Shown here one piece after another: positions 1 through 7,720 of a stretch of 14,734 nt of DNA. The notes under the pieces are model-generated. The model worked only from the letters and a program-made list of their open reading frames with translations, was not told where the DNA came from and did no database searches. Source of the DNA: an uncultured Bacteroidales bacterium (GTDB taxonomy: Bacteria > Bacteroidota > Bacteroidia > Bacteroidales > Muribaculaceae); the NCBI GenBank assembly GCA_900549375.1, contig URNY01000060.1, positions 1 through 14,734 on the forward strand, written 5' to 3'. Within the stretch, counting starts at the first letter, position 1, and each line of letters starts with the position of its first letter. The position numbers and the translations under genes are program-made.

Positions 1-347
1 TCTACCAAGTATTCCCAAGCCCAGTTGATAGCTTCTTTTTTGAAATAATCACCGAAGCTCCAGTTGCCGAGCATCTCGAACATCGTATGATGATAGGTGT
101 CGTGTCCTACCTCCTCGAGGTCGTTGTGCTTGCCGGATACGCGTAGGCATTTCTGCGAGTCGGTGACTCTTTTAGCATCCGCAGGCCTGTTGCCTAAGAT
201 AATGTCCTTGAACTGATTCATGCCGGCGTTGGTGAACATCAACGTCGGGTCGTCCTTGATTACCATCGGAGCCGACGGTACGATTTTATGACCTTTCTCC
301 CTGAAGAAATTCTTAAATGATTCTCTGATTTCGTTTGATGTCAGCAT
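1..347 (-). CDS. alaS: Alanyl-tRNA synthetase, N-terminal part (runs off window)
   Basis: Translated from the ATG at 347-345 on the minus strand, the 115 visible codons start MLTSNEIRESFKNFF and contain the class II aminoacyl-tRNA synthetase motifs of AlaRS: the TNAGMNQFK segment of motif 1 (about residues 39-47), then QKCLRVSGKHNDLEEVG and HHTMFEMLGNWSFGDYFK of the motif 2 region. The enzyme charges tRNA-Ala with alanine in the cytosol; the usual bacterial length is about 870 residues, so only the first eighth is here and editing and C-Ala domains lie beyond position 1. The start follows the common AlaRS pattern of beginning a few residues before the F-x-x-FF-x-x-KGH segment. It is transcribed away from the M23 peptidase gene from a shared palindromic promoter. 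Identification is firm; nothing can be said about the rest of the protein. Confidence 0.96.
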   Translation of the reverse strand, partial: MLTSNEIRESFKNFFREKGHKIVPSAPMVIKDDPTLMFTNAGMNQFKDIILGNRPADAKRVTDSQKCLRVSGKHNDLEEVGHDTYHHTMFEMLGNWSFGDYFKKEAINWAWEYLV

Positions 348-374
348 TGTAAATGATATATGCTATTGATAATG

Positions 375-406
375 ATTGCAAAATTACTCATTTTTGAGTA
401 TTTTTG
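375..406 (+). promoter_or_regulatory. Promoter of the M23 peptidase-merR unit
   Basis: ATTG (375-378, a -33 element with one mismatch to TTTG) is followed by exactly 20 nt and then TATTTTTG (399-406), a full match to the Bacteroidota -7 consensus TAnnTTTG. Transcription should begin around 410-413, leaving a leader of only about 7-10 nt before the ATG at 420. The spacer holds the dyad TACTCA-TTTT-TGAGTA. Confidence 0.7.
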
Positions 407-410
407 CAAT
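379..410 (-). promoter_or_regulatory. Promoter of alaS
   Basis: On the minus strand ATTG (410-407) is followed after 20 nt by TAATTTTG (386-379), matching TAnnTTTG. The expected start near 372-368 gives a leader of about 20-25 nt to the ATG at 347. It is the mirror image of the promoter on the other strand and overlaps it almost completely. Confidence 0.7.
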
Positions 411-419
411 CAATTCACT

Positions 420-1388
420 ATGAAACGACAGATATTCTATATATATAATCCGGAGACCGATAATTTCGAGCGGGTATTTCCCTCGCTGAAAGGTCGGTTG
501 TTGCGCGTGTTGCGCATCGGAGGTCTGTCGTTGCTGATTGGCGTCGGCATATATTTCATCATATTCTATGCCCTCGATGCTCCCACTGAGCAGAATCTCC
601 GCAAGGAGAACGCGGTTCTTAAAAGCCAATATAACATTCTGAACCGACGACTCGATAATTCGTTGAAAGTGATGGAGGATATTCAGAACCGCGACGACAA
701 TTTCTACCGGGTGATGATGCAGATGGATCCAGTGGGCCATGGGCAGCGTCTGGCCGGGCTCGATAACGAAAAACGCTATCAGGATCTGCAGAAGATACCG
801 GATGCCGGTCTGGTGAAAATTCTGACACAACGGCTCGACCTTTTCGAACGTCAGCTATATGCCCAGAGCCTTTCCTTCGACGAGCTACGCACGTCGGCAT
901 CTAAGCAGAAAGACAAACTTGCGCACATTCCCTCCGTGATACCTATCAATATCAAGGATTTCACCATGTCGTCGGGTTATGGTGTGCGAAGAGATCCCAT
1001 CTACGGATCGTCGAAATTCCATGCCGGACTCGATTTTGCCGCCAAGACCGGAACGCCTGTATTCGCCACGGCCGACGGCCGTGTAACCGAGGCCGACCGC
1101 AAAGGAGGATATGGCAATTGCATAGATATTGCCCATGGATATAACTACGTGACGCGCTATGCACATCTGAGCGAGATACTCGTCAAACCGGGACAGGAAG
1201 TGAAGCGGGGAGAGATGATCGGCAAGGTAGGGTCCACCGGCAAATCTACCGGATCGCATCTGCATTATGAAGTGCTGTTTAAAAACGAGCCTCAGAATCC
1301 CGTGAACTATTATTTCATGGATCTCACGCCGGAAGAATATGCCGAAATGGTCCGCATTGCGGAGAATGCCGGACATGTGATGGATTAG
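420..1388 (+). CDS. M23 family (LytM-type) zinc metallopeptidase, membrane-anchored
   Basis: A 322-residue protein likely to cleave peptide cross-bridges or stems in peptidoglycan on the periplasmic side of the inner membrane. A short cytoplasmic head is followed by one membrane segment (about residues 34-52), a coiled-coil-like stretch (about 55-90) with more helix to about 165, and a C-terminal M23 domain (about 180-300). The zinc and catalytic motifs are intact: HxxxD at H201/D205, H248 in YAHL, and HxH at H280/H282 (GSHLHYE), so it should be an active enzyme rather than a degenerate EnvC/NlpD-type activator. I chose the ATG at 420 over an in-frame ATG at 360, because the upstream 60 nt contain the promoter and the peptide from 420 (MKRQIFYIYNPETDNFERV) resembles the family start. 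It lies 13 nt upstream of merR in the same unit. Confidence 0.92.
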   Translation: MKRQIFYIYNPETDNFERVFPSLKGRLLRVLRIGGLSLLIGVGIYFIIFYALDAPTEQNLRKENAVLKSQYNILNRRLDNSLKVMEDIQNRDDNFYRVMMQMDPVGHGQRLAGLDNEKRYQDLQKIPDAGLVKILTQRLDLFERQLYAQSLSFDELRTSASKQKDKLAHIPSVIPINIKDFTMSSGYGVRRDPIYGSSKFHAGLDFAAKTGTPVFATADGRVTEADRKGGYGNCIDIAHGYNYVTRYAHLSEILVKPGQEVKRGEMIGKVGSTGKSTGSHLHYEVLFKNEPQNPVNYYFMDLTPEEYAEMVRIAENAGHVMD

Positions 1389-1401
1389 GGAAAAGCCAAA
1401 G

Positions 1402-1758
1402 ATGGAAGAGCTGGATAAAAAATACTATAAGATACGCGATGTTGCGGAACTGTTAGGCGTCACGGCATCGACACTGAGATATTGGGAGCAGGAATTTCCC
1501 GAATGCCGCCCGCGCCGAAGCGCTACGAATATAAGATATTATAAGTCGGAAGATATCGAGTTGCTAAAACTAATCCACTATCTTCTCAAATTCAAAGGGC
1601 TCAAAATTGAAGCTGCAAAAGAGCAGCTTAAAAGCAACAGGTCGAATGTTTCGAGACGCGTGAAAGTGATTGAGACGCTTACCCAGACACGCGATGAACT
1701 CGAAGGCATTCTCAAAGCTCTCGACCGGAGGCAAAGCAGCACTACAAACTCTCAATAA
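1402..1758 (+). CDS. MerR family transcriptional regulator
   Basis: A 118-residue DNA-binding protein. Residues about 8-75 form a MerR winged helix-turn-helix: YYKIRDVAELLGVTASTLRYWE is the recognition helix region, followed by the RYY wing and the second helical pair. The C-terminal part (about 85-110) is a short helix suited to antiparallel dimerisation. There is no effector domain and no cysteine cluster for metal sensing (one cysteine only, in the wing region), so it is not a classical metal sensor. It follows the M23 peptidase gene by 13 nt and is surely cotranscribed with it. MerR proteins usually bind a dyad in an overlong -35/-10 spacer; the palindrome at 373-412 upstream of its own unit has this geometry, so autoregulation is possible (inference). 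Target genes are unknown. Confidence 0.9.
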   Translation: MEELDKKYYKIRDVAELLGVTASTLRYWEQEFPECRPRRSATNIRYYKSEDIELLKLIHYLLKFKGLKIEAAKEQLKSNRSNVSRRVKVIETLTQTRDELEGILKALDRRQSSTTNSQ

Positions 1759-1794
1759 CAAGGATTCAGGTCTAAACACAGACAATATAAAAAT

Positions 1795-1830
1795 TCAGCG
1801 GTGGACACGTCGATGCGCGTCCACCGCTGA
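1795..1830. terminator. Bidirectional terminator between merR and the AspT-family gene
   Basis: A perfect 12-bp inverted repeat (1795-1806 with 1819-1830, TCAGCGGTGGAC and its inverse) encloses a 12-nt loop, and lies between two convergent genes. The leftward strand has a T-rich tail after the stem (ATTTTTATATT, 1793 downward); the rightward tail is only moderately T-rich. So termination looks better for the leftward transcript. Confidence 0.82.
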
Positions 1831-1854
1831 TATTATATGCTTTCGTTGTTATTG

Positions 1855-3546
1855 TCAGACAAAGAATAGGATCACTATCTGGGCGGCTATCACTCGCATG
1901 AACATCGATAGCGGATAAACCGTGGAATAGGCAACGGCCGGAGTGTCATTGTTGGCCGCCTTGTTGGCATATGCGAGTGCCGGGGGATCTGTATAGCTAC
2001 CGCTCATCATACCTATGATATAGAAGTAATTGAGCTTATATTTCGCTCTGGCGATAATCCCGACTACGATCAGCGGCACTACAGTGATTATGAAACCATA
2101 TGCAACCCAGAGAGCTCCCTGATTGTTGAACACCGTGGCGAAGAAGTCTTTGCCGGCTGCGAGCCCTACAGAGGCGAGGAAGAGACATATTCCCATCTCG
2201 CGAAGCAACAGGTTTGCGGATGAATTGGTGTAGGTGACCAGACGGAATTTATGACCGTAAGCACCGATGAGAATCGCCACTACCAGAGGACCGCCTGCGA
2301 GTCCGAGTTTCATGGGCACTGACATACCGGGGAACTGAAGCGGAATGCTTCCGACAAGAATTCCAAGGAAAATGCCGATGAACATCGTTATGAGATTCGG
2401 TTCGTTGAGACGTTTCATGGAGTTGCCGAGTTTGTTGGCAAGGTTGTTGATGTCATCAAGCTTGCCGACAACCGTCAGGCGGTCGCCCATCTGAAGGCGG
2501 AGGTTGGGACCTGCCACGAGATCGACGCCGGCACGGTTCACACGTGTCACATTCAACTTGTAGGCCGAATGCAACCTCATCGAACCGAGTTTGGCTCCGT
2601 TATATTCGGTTTTGGTTACAAGAATACGTCTCGATACGACAGGGCCATTCTCTCTTTCCCATTTTTTCTCTATCACCGGACCCATGAATCGGGTGAAGAG
2701 TTCCTCATCCTGTTGCGAGCATACCACAAGACAGATATCTCCATAGTTCACTTCATCTTTAGAAGTAGGAATGATCACCGTGCCGTCAGGCTTTTCGATT
2801 CGGGAGATAACGTAATCGCAGGAGATGAGAGTATGAAGTTTTTCCATCGACAGGCCGTCAATCATTTTGTTGGTAACCTTCAGCGAAACAATATGAGGCG
2901 CGAGCAGTGAATTCTTTTCGTCATTCTCTATTTCGGCAATTTCTGAGTTTGTATCGATTTTAAAGAGTTTGCGTATCAGAATCATTGTTATGATGATGCC
3001 GATCACGCCGAGAGGATACGCTGCGGCATATCCCATCGACATCTGCTGACTCACATCATATCCCTCGGGATTGACCTGAAGGAATGTCTGCTGAGCCGCA
3101 CCGAGTCCGGGGGTGTTGGTTACCGCACCGCTCATGATGCCGACAAGCTGCGATATTGAAGTCGCTCCGTCGGAGCCCCCCTGAAGGAAATAAATGGCGA
3201 ACATTATCAGCACATTGAGGCAAATTCCTGTCACTGCAAGAAGATTCAGTTTAACACCGCCCTCTTTAAATGATGAGAAGAAACCGGGGCCGACCTGCAT
3301 ACCGATGGAAAAGATGAACAGGATGAGGCCGAACTCACGTAGAAAATGGAGCACGTCGCCATTTGCCTGATATCCGAAATGGCCCATGATAATGCCGACA
3401 AACAAGACGAATGTCACGCCGAGAGATACACCTAAAATCTTGATTTTACCTAAATAGACACCCGCAAATATCACGAAAGAATATAGTACGATCGTGCTTG
3501 CCAGAGAATCGTTGTAGGGTTTGATTAAATCGATCAACCAATCCAT
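1855..3546 (-). CDS. AspT/YidE/YbjL-family putative transporter with two RCK_C domains
   Basis: A 563-residue inner-membrane protein of the aspartate-alanine exchanger superfamily. It has two homologous membrane halves of about five segments each (residues about 15-195 and 385-562), each carrying a copy of a G-x-M-S-G signature: GIMSGAVTNTPGLGAAQQ (136-153) and GMMSGSYTDPPALAYANK (512-529). These should line the substrate path. Between them lie two soluble TrkA-C/RCK_C domains (about 212-290 and 303-375), which usually bind a small ligand and gate transport. Known members such as AspT exchange aspartate for alanine; the substrate here cannot be read from sequence, so no symbol is given. It is a single-gene unit with its own -7 box at 3605-3612 and a terminator shared with merR. 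Confidence 0.9.
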   Translation of the reverse strand: MDWLIDLIKPYNDSLASTIVLYSFVIFAGVYLGKIKILGVSLGVTFVLFVGIIMGHFGYQANGDVLHFLREFGLILFIFSIGMQVGPGFFSSFKEGGVKLNLLAVTGICLNVLIMFAIYFLQGGSDGATSISQLVGIMSGAVTNTPGLGAAQQTFLQVNPEGYDVSQQMSMGYAAAYPLGVIGIIITMILIRKLFKIDTNSEIAEIENDEKNSLLAPHIVSLKVTNKMIDGLSMEKLHTLISCDYVISRIEKPDGTVIIPTSKDEVNYGDICLVVCSQQDEELFTRFMGPVIEKKWERENGPVVSRRILVTKTEYNGAKLGSMRLHSAYKLNVTRVNRAGVDLVAGPNLRLQMGDRLTVVGKLDDINNLANKLGNSMKRLNEPNLITMFIGIFLGILVGSIPLQFPGMSVPMKLGLAGGPLVVAILIGAYGHKFRLVTYTNSSANLLLREMGICLFLASVGLAAGKDFFATVFNNQGALWVAYGFIITVVPLIVVGIIARAKYKLNYFYIIGMMSGSYTDPPALAYANKAANNDTPAVAYSTVYPLSMFMRVIAAQIVILFFV

Positions 3547-3604
3547 ATGTTAATATTACTCTATGATTCTTCCAACCTGTATGCTTTCTTTTGAAAACAA
3601 AGTG

Positions 3605-3612
3605 CAAAATTA
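3605..3612 (-). promoter_or_regulatory. -7 box for the AspT-family transporter
   Basis: TAATTTTG on the minus strand fits TAnnTTTG and is extended by GCA, like the alaS box. No good TTTG lies 19-21 nt upstream (the region is TTAT-rich). The expected leader is about 50 nt. The upstream part abuts the T tract of the terminator for the preceding operon. Confidence 0.5.
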
Positions 3613-3621
3613 GTAAAAATT

Positions 3622-3665
3622 CCCTAAAAAAATAAGACCCCTGCTTAACATTTTTGGCAGAGGTC
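3622..3665 (-). terminator. Rho-independent terminator of the nuclease-uvrD-nspC operon
   Basis: On the minus strand GACCTCTGC (3665-3657) pairs with GCAGGGGTC (3644-3636) with one G-T wobble or mismatch, around a 12-nt loop. The tract TTATTTTTTT follows immediately (3635-3626). It sits 44 nt past the nspC stop. Confidence 0.85.
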
Positions 3666-3708
3666 AAAATAATGGTTTAGACTATATTGAAATATCATTG
3701 CAAAATTT

Positions 3709-4863
3709 TCAGTCCATGCGGTCGCGATAGTCTTCATAGGTGAATTCGCGCAGTAGTCTGGGGTCTCCTTGCATTGGCTTGAACCATATCGAGGGATGCT
3801 GGATACCGTTGAACATATTGGTCTTTACCGTGGTATAATGATTCATATCGAGAAGAGTGAGACGACTGCCGGATTCAAGCGGTTTCTCGAATTTCCAGAA
3901 ACCCGTGTAATCTCCGCTTAGACATGAATTGCCTCCGAGCCTATATGATATTCCTTCAGCAGATTCATCGGGCAATGCCTCAAGAATAGCGGGTTTGTAT
4001 GGCATTTCGAGACAGTCGGGCATGTGACATGCAAACGACGCATCGATTATCGCAGTCTTTATGCCGGCATCCTCCACCACATCGAGAACTTCAGTCACCA
4101 AGTCGCCCGTCTGCCAGGTAAAGGCGCTTCCCGGTTCCATTATCAACTGAATATGTGGATACTCCTTTTTGAAAGATTTCAGCAGTCCCACAAGGTGTTC
4201 AGTATCATAATCTTTTCTTGTGATAAGATGACCGCCTCCCATATTAAGCCATTTTACATGAGGAAGCAGGTGCCCGTATTCCCGTTTGAAGGCATCAAGC
4301 ACCTTTTCGAGGTCGTAGCTCGAAGATTCGCACAGAGCATGGAAATGAAGTCCTTCGATTCCCTCCGGAAGTCCCGTTGCCAATGCTTCCGGCTTCTCAC
4401 CGAATCTTGAACCGGGTACGCATGGGTTATATATGTCAGTCTCGATCACACTGCAATGAGGATTCACACGAAGACCCACAGAAACATGGCGATCCGGATT
4501 TTCCGCATTATGTTTTACGACAAGAGGGTAGAATTTCCTGAATTGCGCGAGAGAATTAAAAGTTATATGTGTGCTTCCGGCAAGAAACTCGGGGAATGTC
4601 TCCTCCGTATATACCGGGCAATAAGTGTGCACTTCATTGCCGAGAAATTCGAGCGACAGTTTCATCTCATTAACCGAGCTTGCAGTAGAAGCCTGAAAGT
4701 ACTCGGCAATAACCGGGAATGTTTTCCACAAAGCATTAGCCTTGAATGCCATAATGATTTTCACTCCAGCTCTTTCCGAAACATCTTTGAGCTTACGGAG
4801 GTTGGCGCGCAGCCTATCCTCGTAAACTATATAATATGGAGTTTTAATTTTCTTTTCCATCAT
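3709..4863 (-). CDS. nspC: Carboxynorspermidine/carboxyspermidine decarboxylase
   Basis: A 384-residue PLP-dependent decarboxylase of the alanine-racemase fold (group IV). It makes spermidine or norspermidine from the carboxy precursor in the cytosol. Visible features: the PLP lysine in MAFKANALWK (K41), the HFHALCE strand (173-179), the glycine-rich phosphate-binding loop NMGGGH (207-212), MEPGSAF (242-248), and the catalytic cysteine-acid segment NSCLSGD (312-318). The length matches the family. The first ATG (4863) lies one nucleotide after the uvrD stop (TGA-C-ATG) and is followed at once by a second ATG, so translation is probably coupled to uvrD. Its usual partner, carboxyspermidine dehydrogenase, is not in this window. 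In Bacteroidota this route is the known path to spermidine; the choice of polyamine here is inference. Confidence 0.94.
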   Translation of the reverse strand: MMEKKIKTPYYIVYEDRLRANLRKLKDVSERAGVKIIMAFKANALWKTFPVIAEYFQASTASSVNEMKLSLEFLGNEVHTYCPVYTEETFPEFLAGSTHITFNSLAQFRKFYPLVVKHNAENPDRHVSVGLRVNPHCSVIETDIYNPCVPGSRFGEKPEALATGLPEGIEGLHFHALCESSSYDLEKVLDAFKREYGHLLPHVKWLNMGGGHLITRKDYDTEHLVGLLKSFKKEYPHIQLIMEPGSAFTWQTGDLVTEVLDVVEDAGIKTAIIDASFACHMPDCLEMPYKPAILEALPDESAEGISYRLGGNSCLSGDYTGFWKFEKPLESGSRLTLLDMNHYTTVKTNMFNGIQHPSIWFKPMQGDPRLLREFTYEDYRDRMD

Positions 4864-4864
4864 G

Positions 4865-7228
4865 TCACAATATTGTGAATTTAGCGAATTTCAGAAGAAG
4901 TTTTTTGACGCCCATCACACCGAAATCCACAGTAATGGTCGGCTCACCCTGAACATTTCCCATCGATTGGATTGTGCCGATTCCGAGTTTGGGATGTTCA
5001 ATCTCCATACCGATTGCAAGTTCATCAGGGGTATGCATGGGCTTGATTCCAGAACCGATTGACTTGTCAATGGCATTAATGTCACGAAGAGCGCGTCGGC
5101 CGTAATCTGGGCGGGAAGAGGGAGTGCCATAATCCCGGAACTTTCCTTCGGCGAAGGAACGCGCAGGCCTGTCGCCCCGTTCATATCGGTTATAGGCGGA
5201 GGCGGGATTTATGAATTTAGCATCCGAACTGTCGGCGATATCCACAGAAGAGACAAGCTTGAGATACCTGGGATCTATATCCGAGAGAAATCTCGACGGT
5301 TTCGTCAGCATCGTCTGGCCATTGCGGAAACGCGAGCCGGCGAATGTGAGAGTGCAGGTTACCTTCGCGCGTGTGATGGCCACATATAGCAGACGCCTTT
5401 CCTCCTCAATCTGAGCAAGAGAATCCATGCTCATCGAAGAGGGGAAAAGTTCCTCTTCGACTCCCACCACATAAATATGTTTGAACTCAAGACCTTTCGC
5501 AGCATGAACGGTCAAAAGCGTCACTTTCGGCACATCCTTTTCATCCTTCTCATCCTGATCAGTGGCCAGCATCACTTCCGATAGAAACGCCCGCATTGAG
5601 ACATCAGCGTCAGCCTCCTCTTCGCGTCTCGATTCAGTGAAATCCTTTAGTCCGGCAAGCAATTCGGAGAGGTTCTCCTGTTTGCTGATGCTTTCAGGAG
5701 TATTGTCGTGGGCAAGAGAAGTCAGAATGCCGGTACGGTTGTAAATCAACTGCCCAAGCGCATAGGCGTCTGATTTGCTGTTGTCGTCGATAAACAGACT
5801 GATAAGCTCAGCAAACGCTTCAAGCTTGCGGGCAGTACCGGAATTGATACCTACATTATAGTTTTTGACATCGGATATAATCTCCCAAAGACTTTTGCCG
5901 TTTTCCGTGGCACAAGCCTGAATCTTCTTCATTGTGGTCTCACCGATGCCGCGTGCAGGATAATTTATGACACGGCGCAGAGCTTCATCATCATCCGGAT
6001 TGATGGTCATCCGGAAATATGCGATCACATCTTTAATCTCTTTCCTCTGATAGAACGACAGACCTCCGTAAATCCTATAGCTTATATTCCGCTTTCTCAA
6101 AGCTTCCTCAAGGACGCGGCTTTGGGCATTAGTGCGGTAAAGGATGGCATAATCGTCGAAGCTGTCGTGGCAGGATAGTTTCGAGGCCGATATGAGATTA
6201 GCCACGAGATAAGCCTCCTCCATATCGGAATAGGTGCGGATCACCTCTACAGGTGCACCCGGCTCATTCTCGCTGTAGACATTCTTTTTCAGCTGGTTTG
6301 TATTCCTTGAGATCAGACTTCCGGCGGCATTGACAATGTTTTGCGTGGAGCGGTAGTTCCTCTCGAGTTTGAAAATCCTCAAGCCCGGATAGCGCTTTTC
6401 AAGATTGATGATATTCCCGATGTTTGCCCCGCGGAATGAATAGATGCTCTGGGCATCGTCGCCGACAACGCAAAGGTTTCTGGATTCACCGACAAGCTGG
6501 GAAATTATGAGATGTTGCGCAAAATTGGTGTCCTGATATTCGTCGACAAGAATATATCTGAAAAATTCCTGATAATGGCGGCGCACATCAGGATGGTCGC
6601 GCAACAGAAGGTTCATAAAGAAAAGGATATCGTCGAAATCCATTGCGTTTGCTCGATGACACCGCTCGCAATAAAGCTTATAGATTCTTCCCGTGAGCGG
6701 ACGTTTGGCCCGGCGGTCGGCTTCCACAAGATCTTTGTTGAGCAAGTATTGATCGGCGTCGATCATCGCGTTCTTGGCATTCGATATATTACATGCCAGC
6801 ACGGCCGGTTTGTATATCTTCTCATCGAGCGCGAGTTCCTTCACGATTATTTTCAGTAGAGAACGCGTGTCGGCGGTATCATAGATAGTGAAACCCGGTT
6901 TGAATCCCACCAGGTCGGAATGGGATCGGAGCAGACGCAGAAAAATCGAGTGGAAAGTACCCATCCATAGCCGCGAAGATACTTTCGTGCCTACAGCCGA
7001 AGCTATACGCTCCTTCATTTCGCGGGCGGCTTTGTTGGTGAAGGTCAATGCCATTATTCTGTATGGTTCGAAGCCATTGCTCAGAAGATCGACTATTTTA
7101 TATGTAAGCACTCTTGTTTTTCCAGATCCTGCTCCGGCAATCACAAGCGAGGGGCCGTCTTTATAGACAACGGCGTCACGCTGCTGGGGATTCAGCAGGT
7201 CGAGGTAATTGAAGCTTATTTCAGACAT
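4865..7228 (-). CDS. uvrD: UvrD/PcrA-type superfamily 1 DNA helicase
   Basis: A 787-residue 3'-5' helicase acting in nucleotide excision and mismatch repair and in clearing proteins from DNA. The SF1A motifs appear in order: Q motif LNPQQRDAV (12-20), Walker A AGAGSGKT (31-38), motif Ia TFTNKAAREM (62-71), motif II DEYQDT (229-234), motif III GDDAQSIYSFRGA (256-268), motif IV LERNYRST (288-295), motif V TVHAAKGLEF (573-582) and motif VI RRLLYVAITRA (611-621). The C-terminal 45 residues (KLGIGTIQSMGNVQGEPTITVDF...) match the Tudor-like tail of PcrA/UvrD that contacts RNA polymerase. The length is slightly above the E. coli protein (720). It starts 15 nt after the HsdR-N-like gene and ends one nucleotide before nspC. 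PcrA is an equally good name. Confidence 0.95.
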   Translation of the reverse strand: MSEISFNYLDLLNPQQRDAVVYKDGPSLVIAGAGSGKTRVLTYKIVDLLSNGFEPYRIMALTFTNKAAREMKERIASAVGTKVSSRLWMGTFHSIFLRLLRSHSDLVGFKPGFTIYDTADTRSLLKIIVKELALDEKIYKPAVLACNISNAKNAMIDADQYLLNKDLVEADRRAKRPLTGRIYKLYCERCHRANAMDFDDILFFMNLLLRDHPDVRRHYQEFFRYILVDEYQDTNFAQHLIISQLVGESRNLCVVGDDAQSIYSFRGANIGNIINLEKRYPGLRIFKLERNYRSTQNIVNAAGSLISRNTNQLKKNVYSENEPGAPVEVIRTYSDMEEAYLVANLISASKLSCHDSFDDYAILYRTNAQSRVLEEALRKRNISYRIYGGLSFYQRKEIKDVIAYFRMTINPDDDEALRRVINYPARGIGETTMKKIQACATENGKSLWEIISDVKNYNVGINSGTARKLEAFAELISLFIDDNSKSDAYALGQLIYNRTGILTSLAHDNTPESISKQENLSELLAGLKDFTESRREEEADADVSMRAFLSEVMLATDQDEKDEKDVPKVTLLTVHAAKGLEFKHIYVVGVEEELFPSSMSMDSLAQIEEERRLLYVAITRAKVTCTLTFAGSRFRNGQTMLTKPSRFLSDIDPRYLKLVSSVDIADSSDAKFINPASAYNRYERGDRPARSFAEGKFRDYGTPSSRPDYGRRALRDINAIDKSIGSGIKPMHTPDELAIGMEIEHPKLGIGTIQSMGNVQGEPTITVDFGVMGVKKLLLKFAKFTIL

Positions 7229-7243
7229 ATTAGACTCTGTTCC

Positions 7244-7720
7244 TTAATTATCGCTGAAAGCTCTGTTTAATTCATTATAATCCGGAATTCCCGGGATAAA
7301 GTGATAAGTGTTCCCTTCGTAATCAATGACACAGCAGTAATGGTTAAGACCATTGGAAACAATGAGATACTTTGCGCGCAGAGACATGTTGTATCTCACA
7401 ATCTGGTCGAAGGTGTCCTGGGTGATTTTAACATCCGGCGCCTTGTATTCAACGATTATTAGGGGAGTGCCGTCCGGACGGAAAATAATCGTGTCGCATC
7501 GTTTGGACATGCCGTTGACTTTCACCCCTATCTCATTAGCCATCAGGCTCGGTGGATAATGGAAAGAATTGCGTAGCCAGACCGTGAATTGCTGCCGCAC
7601 ATATTCTTCAGGAGTGAGGGCCACAAACTTTCCGCGCAACGGATCGAATATTTTCTCAATGCCGTCGATTACGCTTGTCTTGACTTTCGTCAGGGGAATA
7701 TTGAGTCTGGGAAACGTCAT
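7244..7720 (-). CDS. Small HsdR-N-like PD-(D/E)XK domain protein
   Basis: A 158-residue cytosolic protein resembling the N-terminal nuclease domain of type I restriction subunit R (the HSDR_N_2 type), without any helicase part. The nuclease-fold residues look complete: E63 in the helix before the sheet, D76 in CDTIIF, E91-x-K93 in VEYKAP, and the following Q106-IVRYN. So a metal-dependent nuclease activity is plausible, but free-standing members of this family in Bacteroidota are widespread and have no established function that I know. It is not evidence of a restriction system: no HsdM, HsdS or ATPase part lies nearby. It overlaps the S1/P1 nuclease gene by 4 nt (ATGA at 7717-7720) and lies 15 nt before uvrD, which suggests cotranslation and a possible link to DNA repair (inference). 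Confidence 0.85.
   Translation of the reverse strand: MTFPRLNIPLTKVKTSVIDGIEKIFDPLRGKFVALTPEEYVRQQFTVWLRNSFHYPPSLMANEIGVKVNGMSKRCDTIIFRPDGTPLIIVEYKAPDVKITQDTFDQIVRYNMSLRAKYLIVSNGLNHYCCVIDYEGNTYHFIPGIPDYNELNRAFSDN

Larger units (their letters stand above)
373..412. repeat. 40-bp near-perfect palindrome in the alaS/M23 intergenic region
   Basis: The two 18-nt arms (373-390 and 395-412) are inverted copies with one mismatch (384 against 401) around a TTTT centre. The outer part carries TGATTGCAAAA and its inverse; the core reads TACTCATTTTTGAGTA. It holds the promoter elements for both flanking genes, so it is a symmetric divergent promoter rather than a terminator: it lies upstream of both genes and any transcript would contain only part of it. 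Confidence 0.9.

Noticed and set aside
373..412. The palindrome read as a rho-independent terminator
   Set aside because: It lies upstream of both flanking genes with no gene transcribing into it from either side, and it contains correctly spaced promoter elements on both strands.
360..419. In-frame 20-codon extension of the M23 peptidase starting at ATG 360
   Set aside because: These bases contain the palindromic promoter for both strands, and the predicted transcription start lies downstream of this ATG. The peptide from 420 fits the family.
3697..3708. CAAAATTT-containing stretch after nspC resembling another -7 box on the minus strand
   Set aside because: Read on the minus strand it is AAATTTTG, lacking the TA of TAnnTTTG, and it lies before a terminator rather than a gene.
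7244..7720. Remnant of a type I restriction system
   Set aside because: The protein is a complete small domain in a tight housekeeping operon with intact catalytic residues; no hsdM, hsdS or HsdR motor fragment is near.
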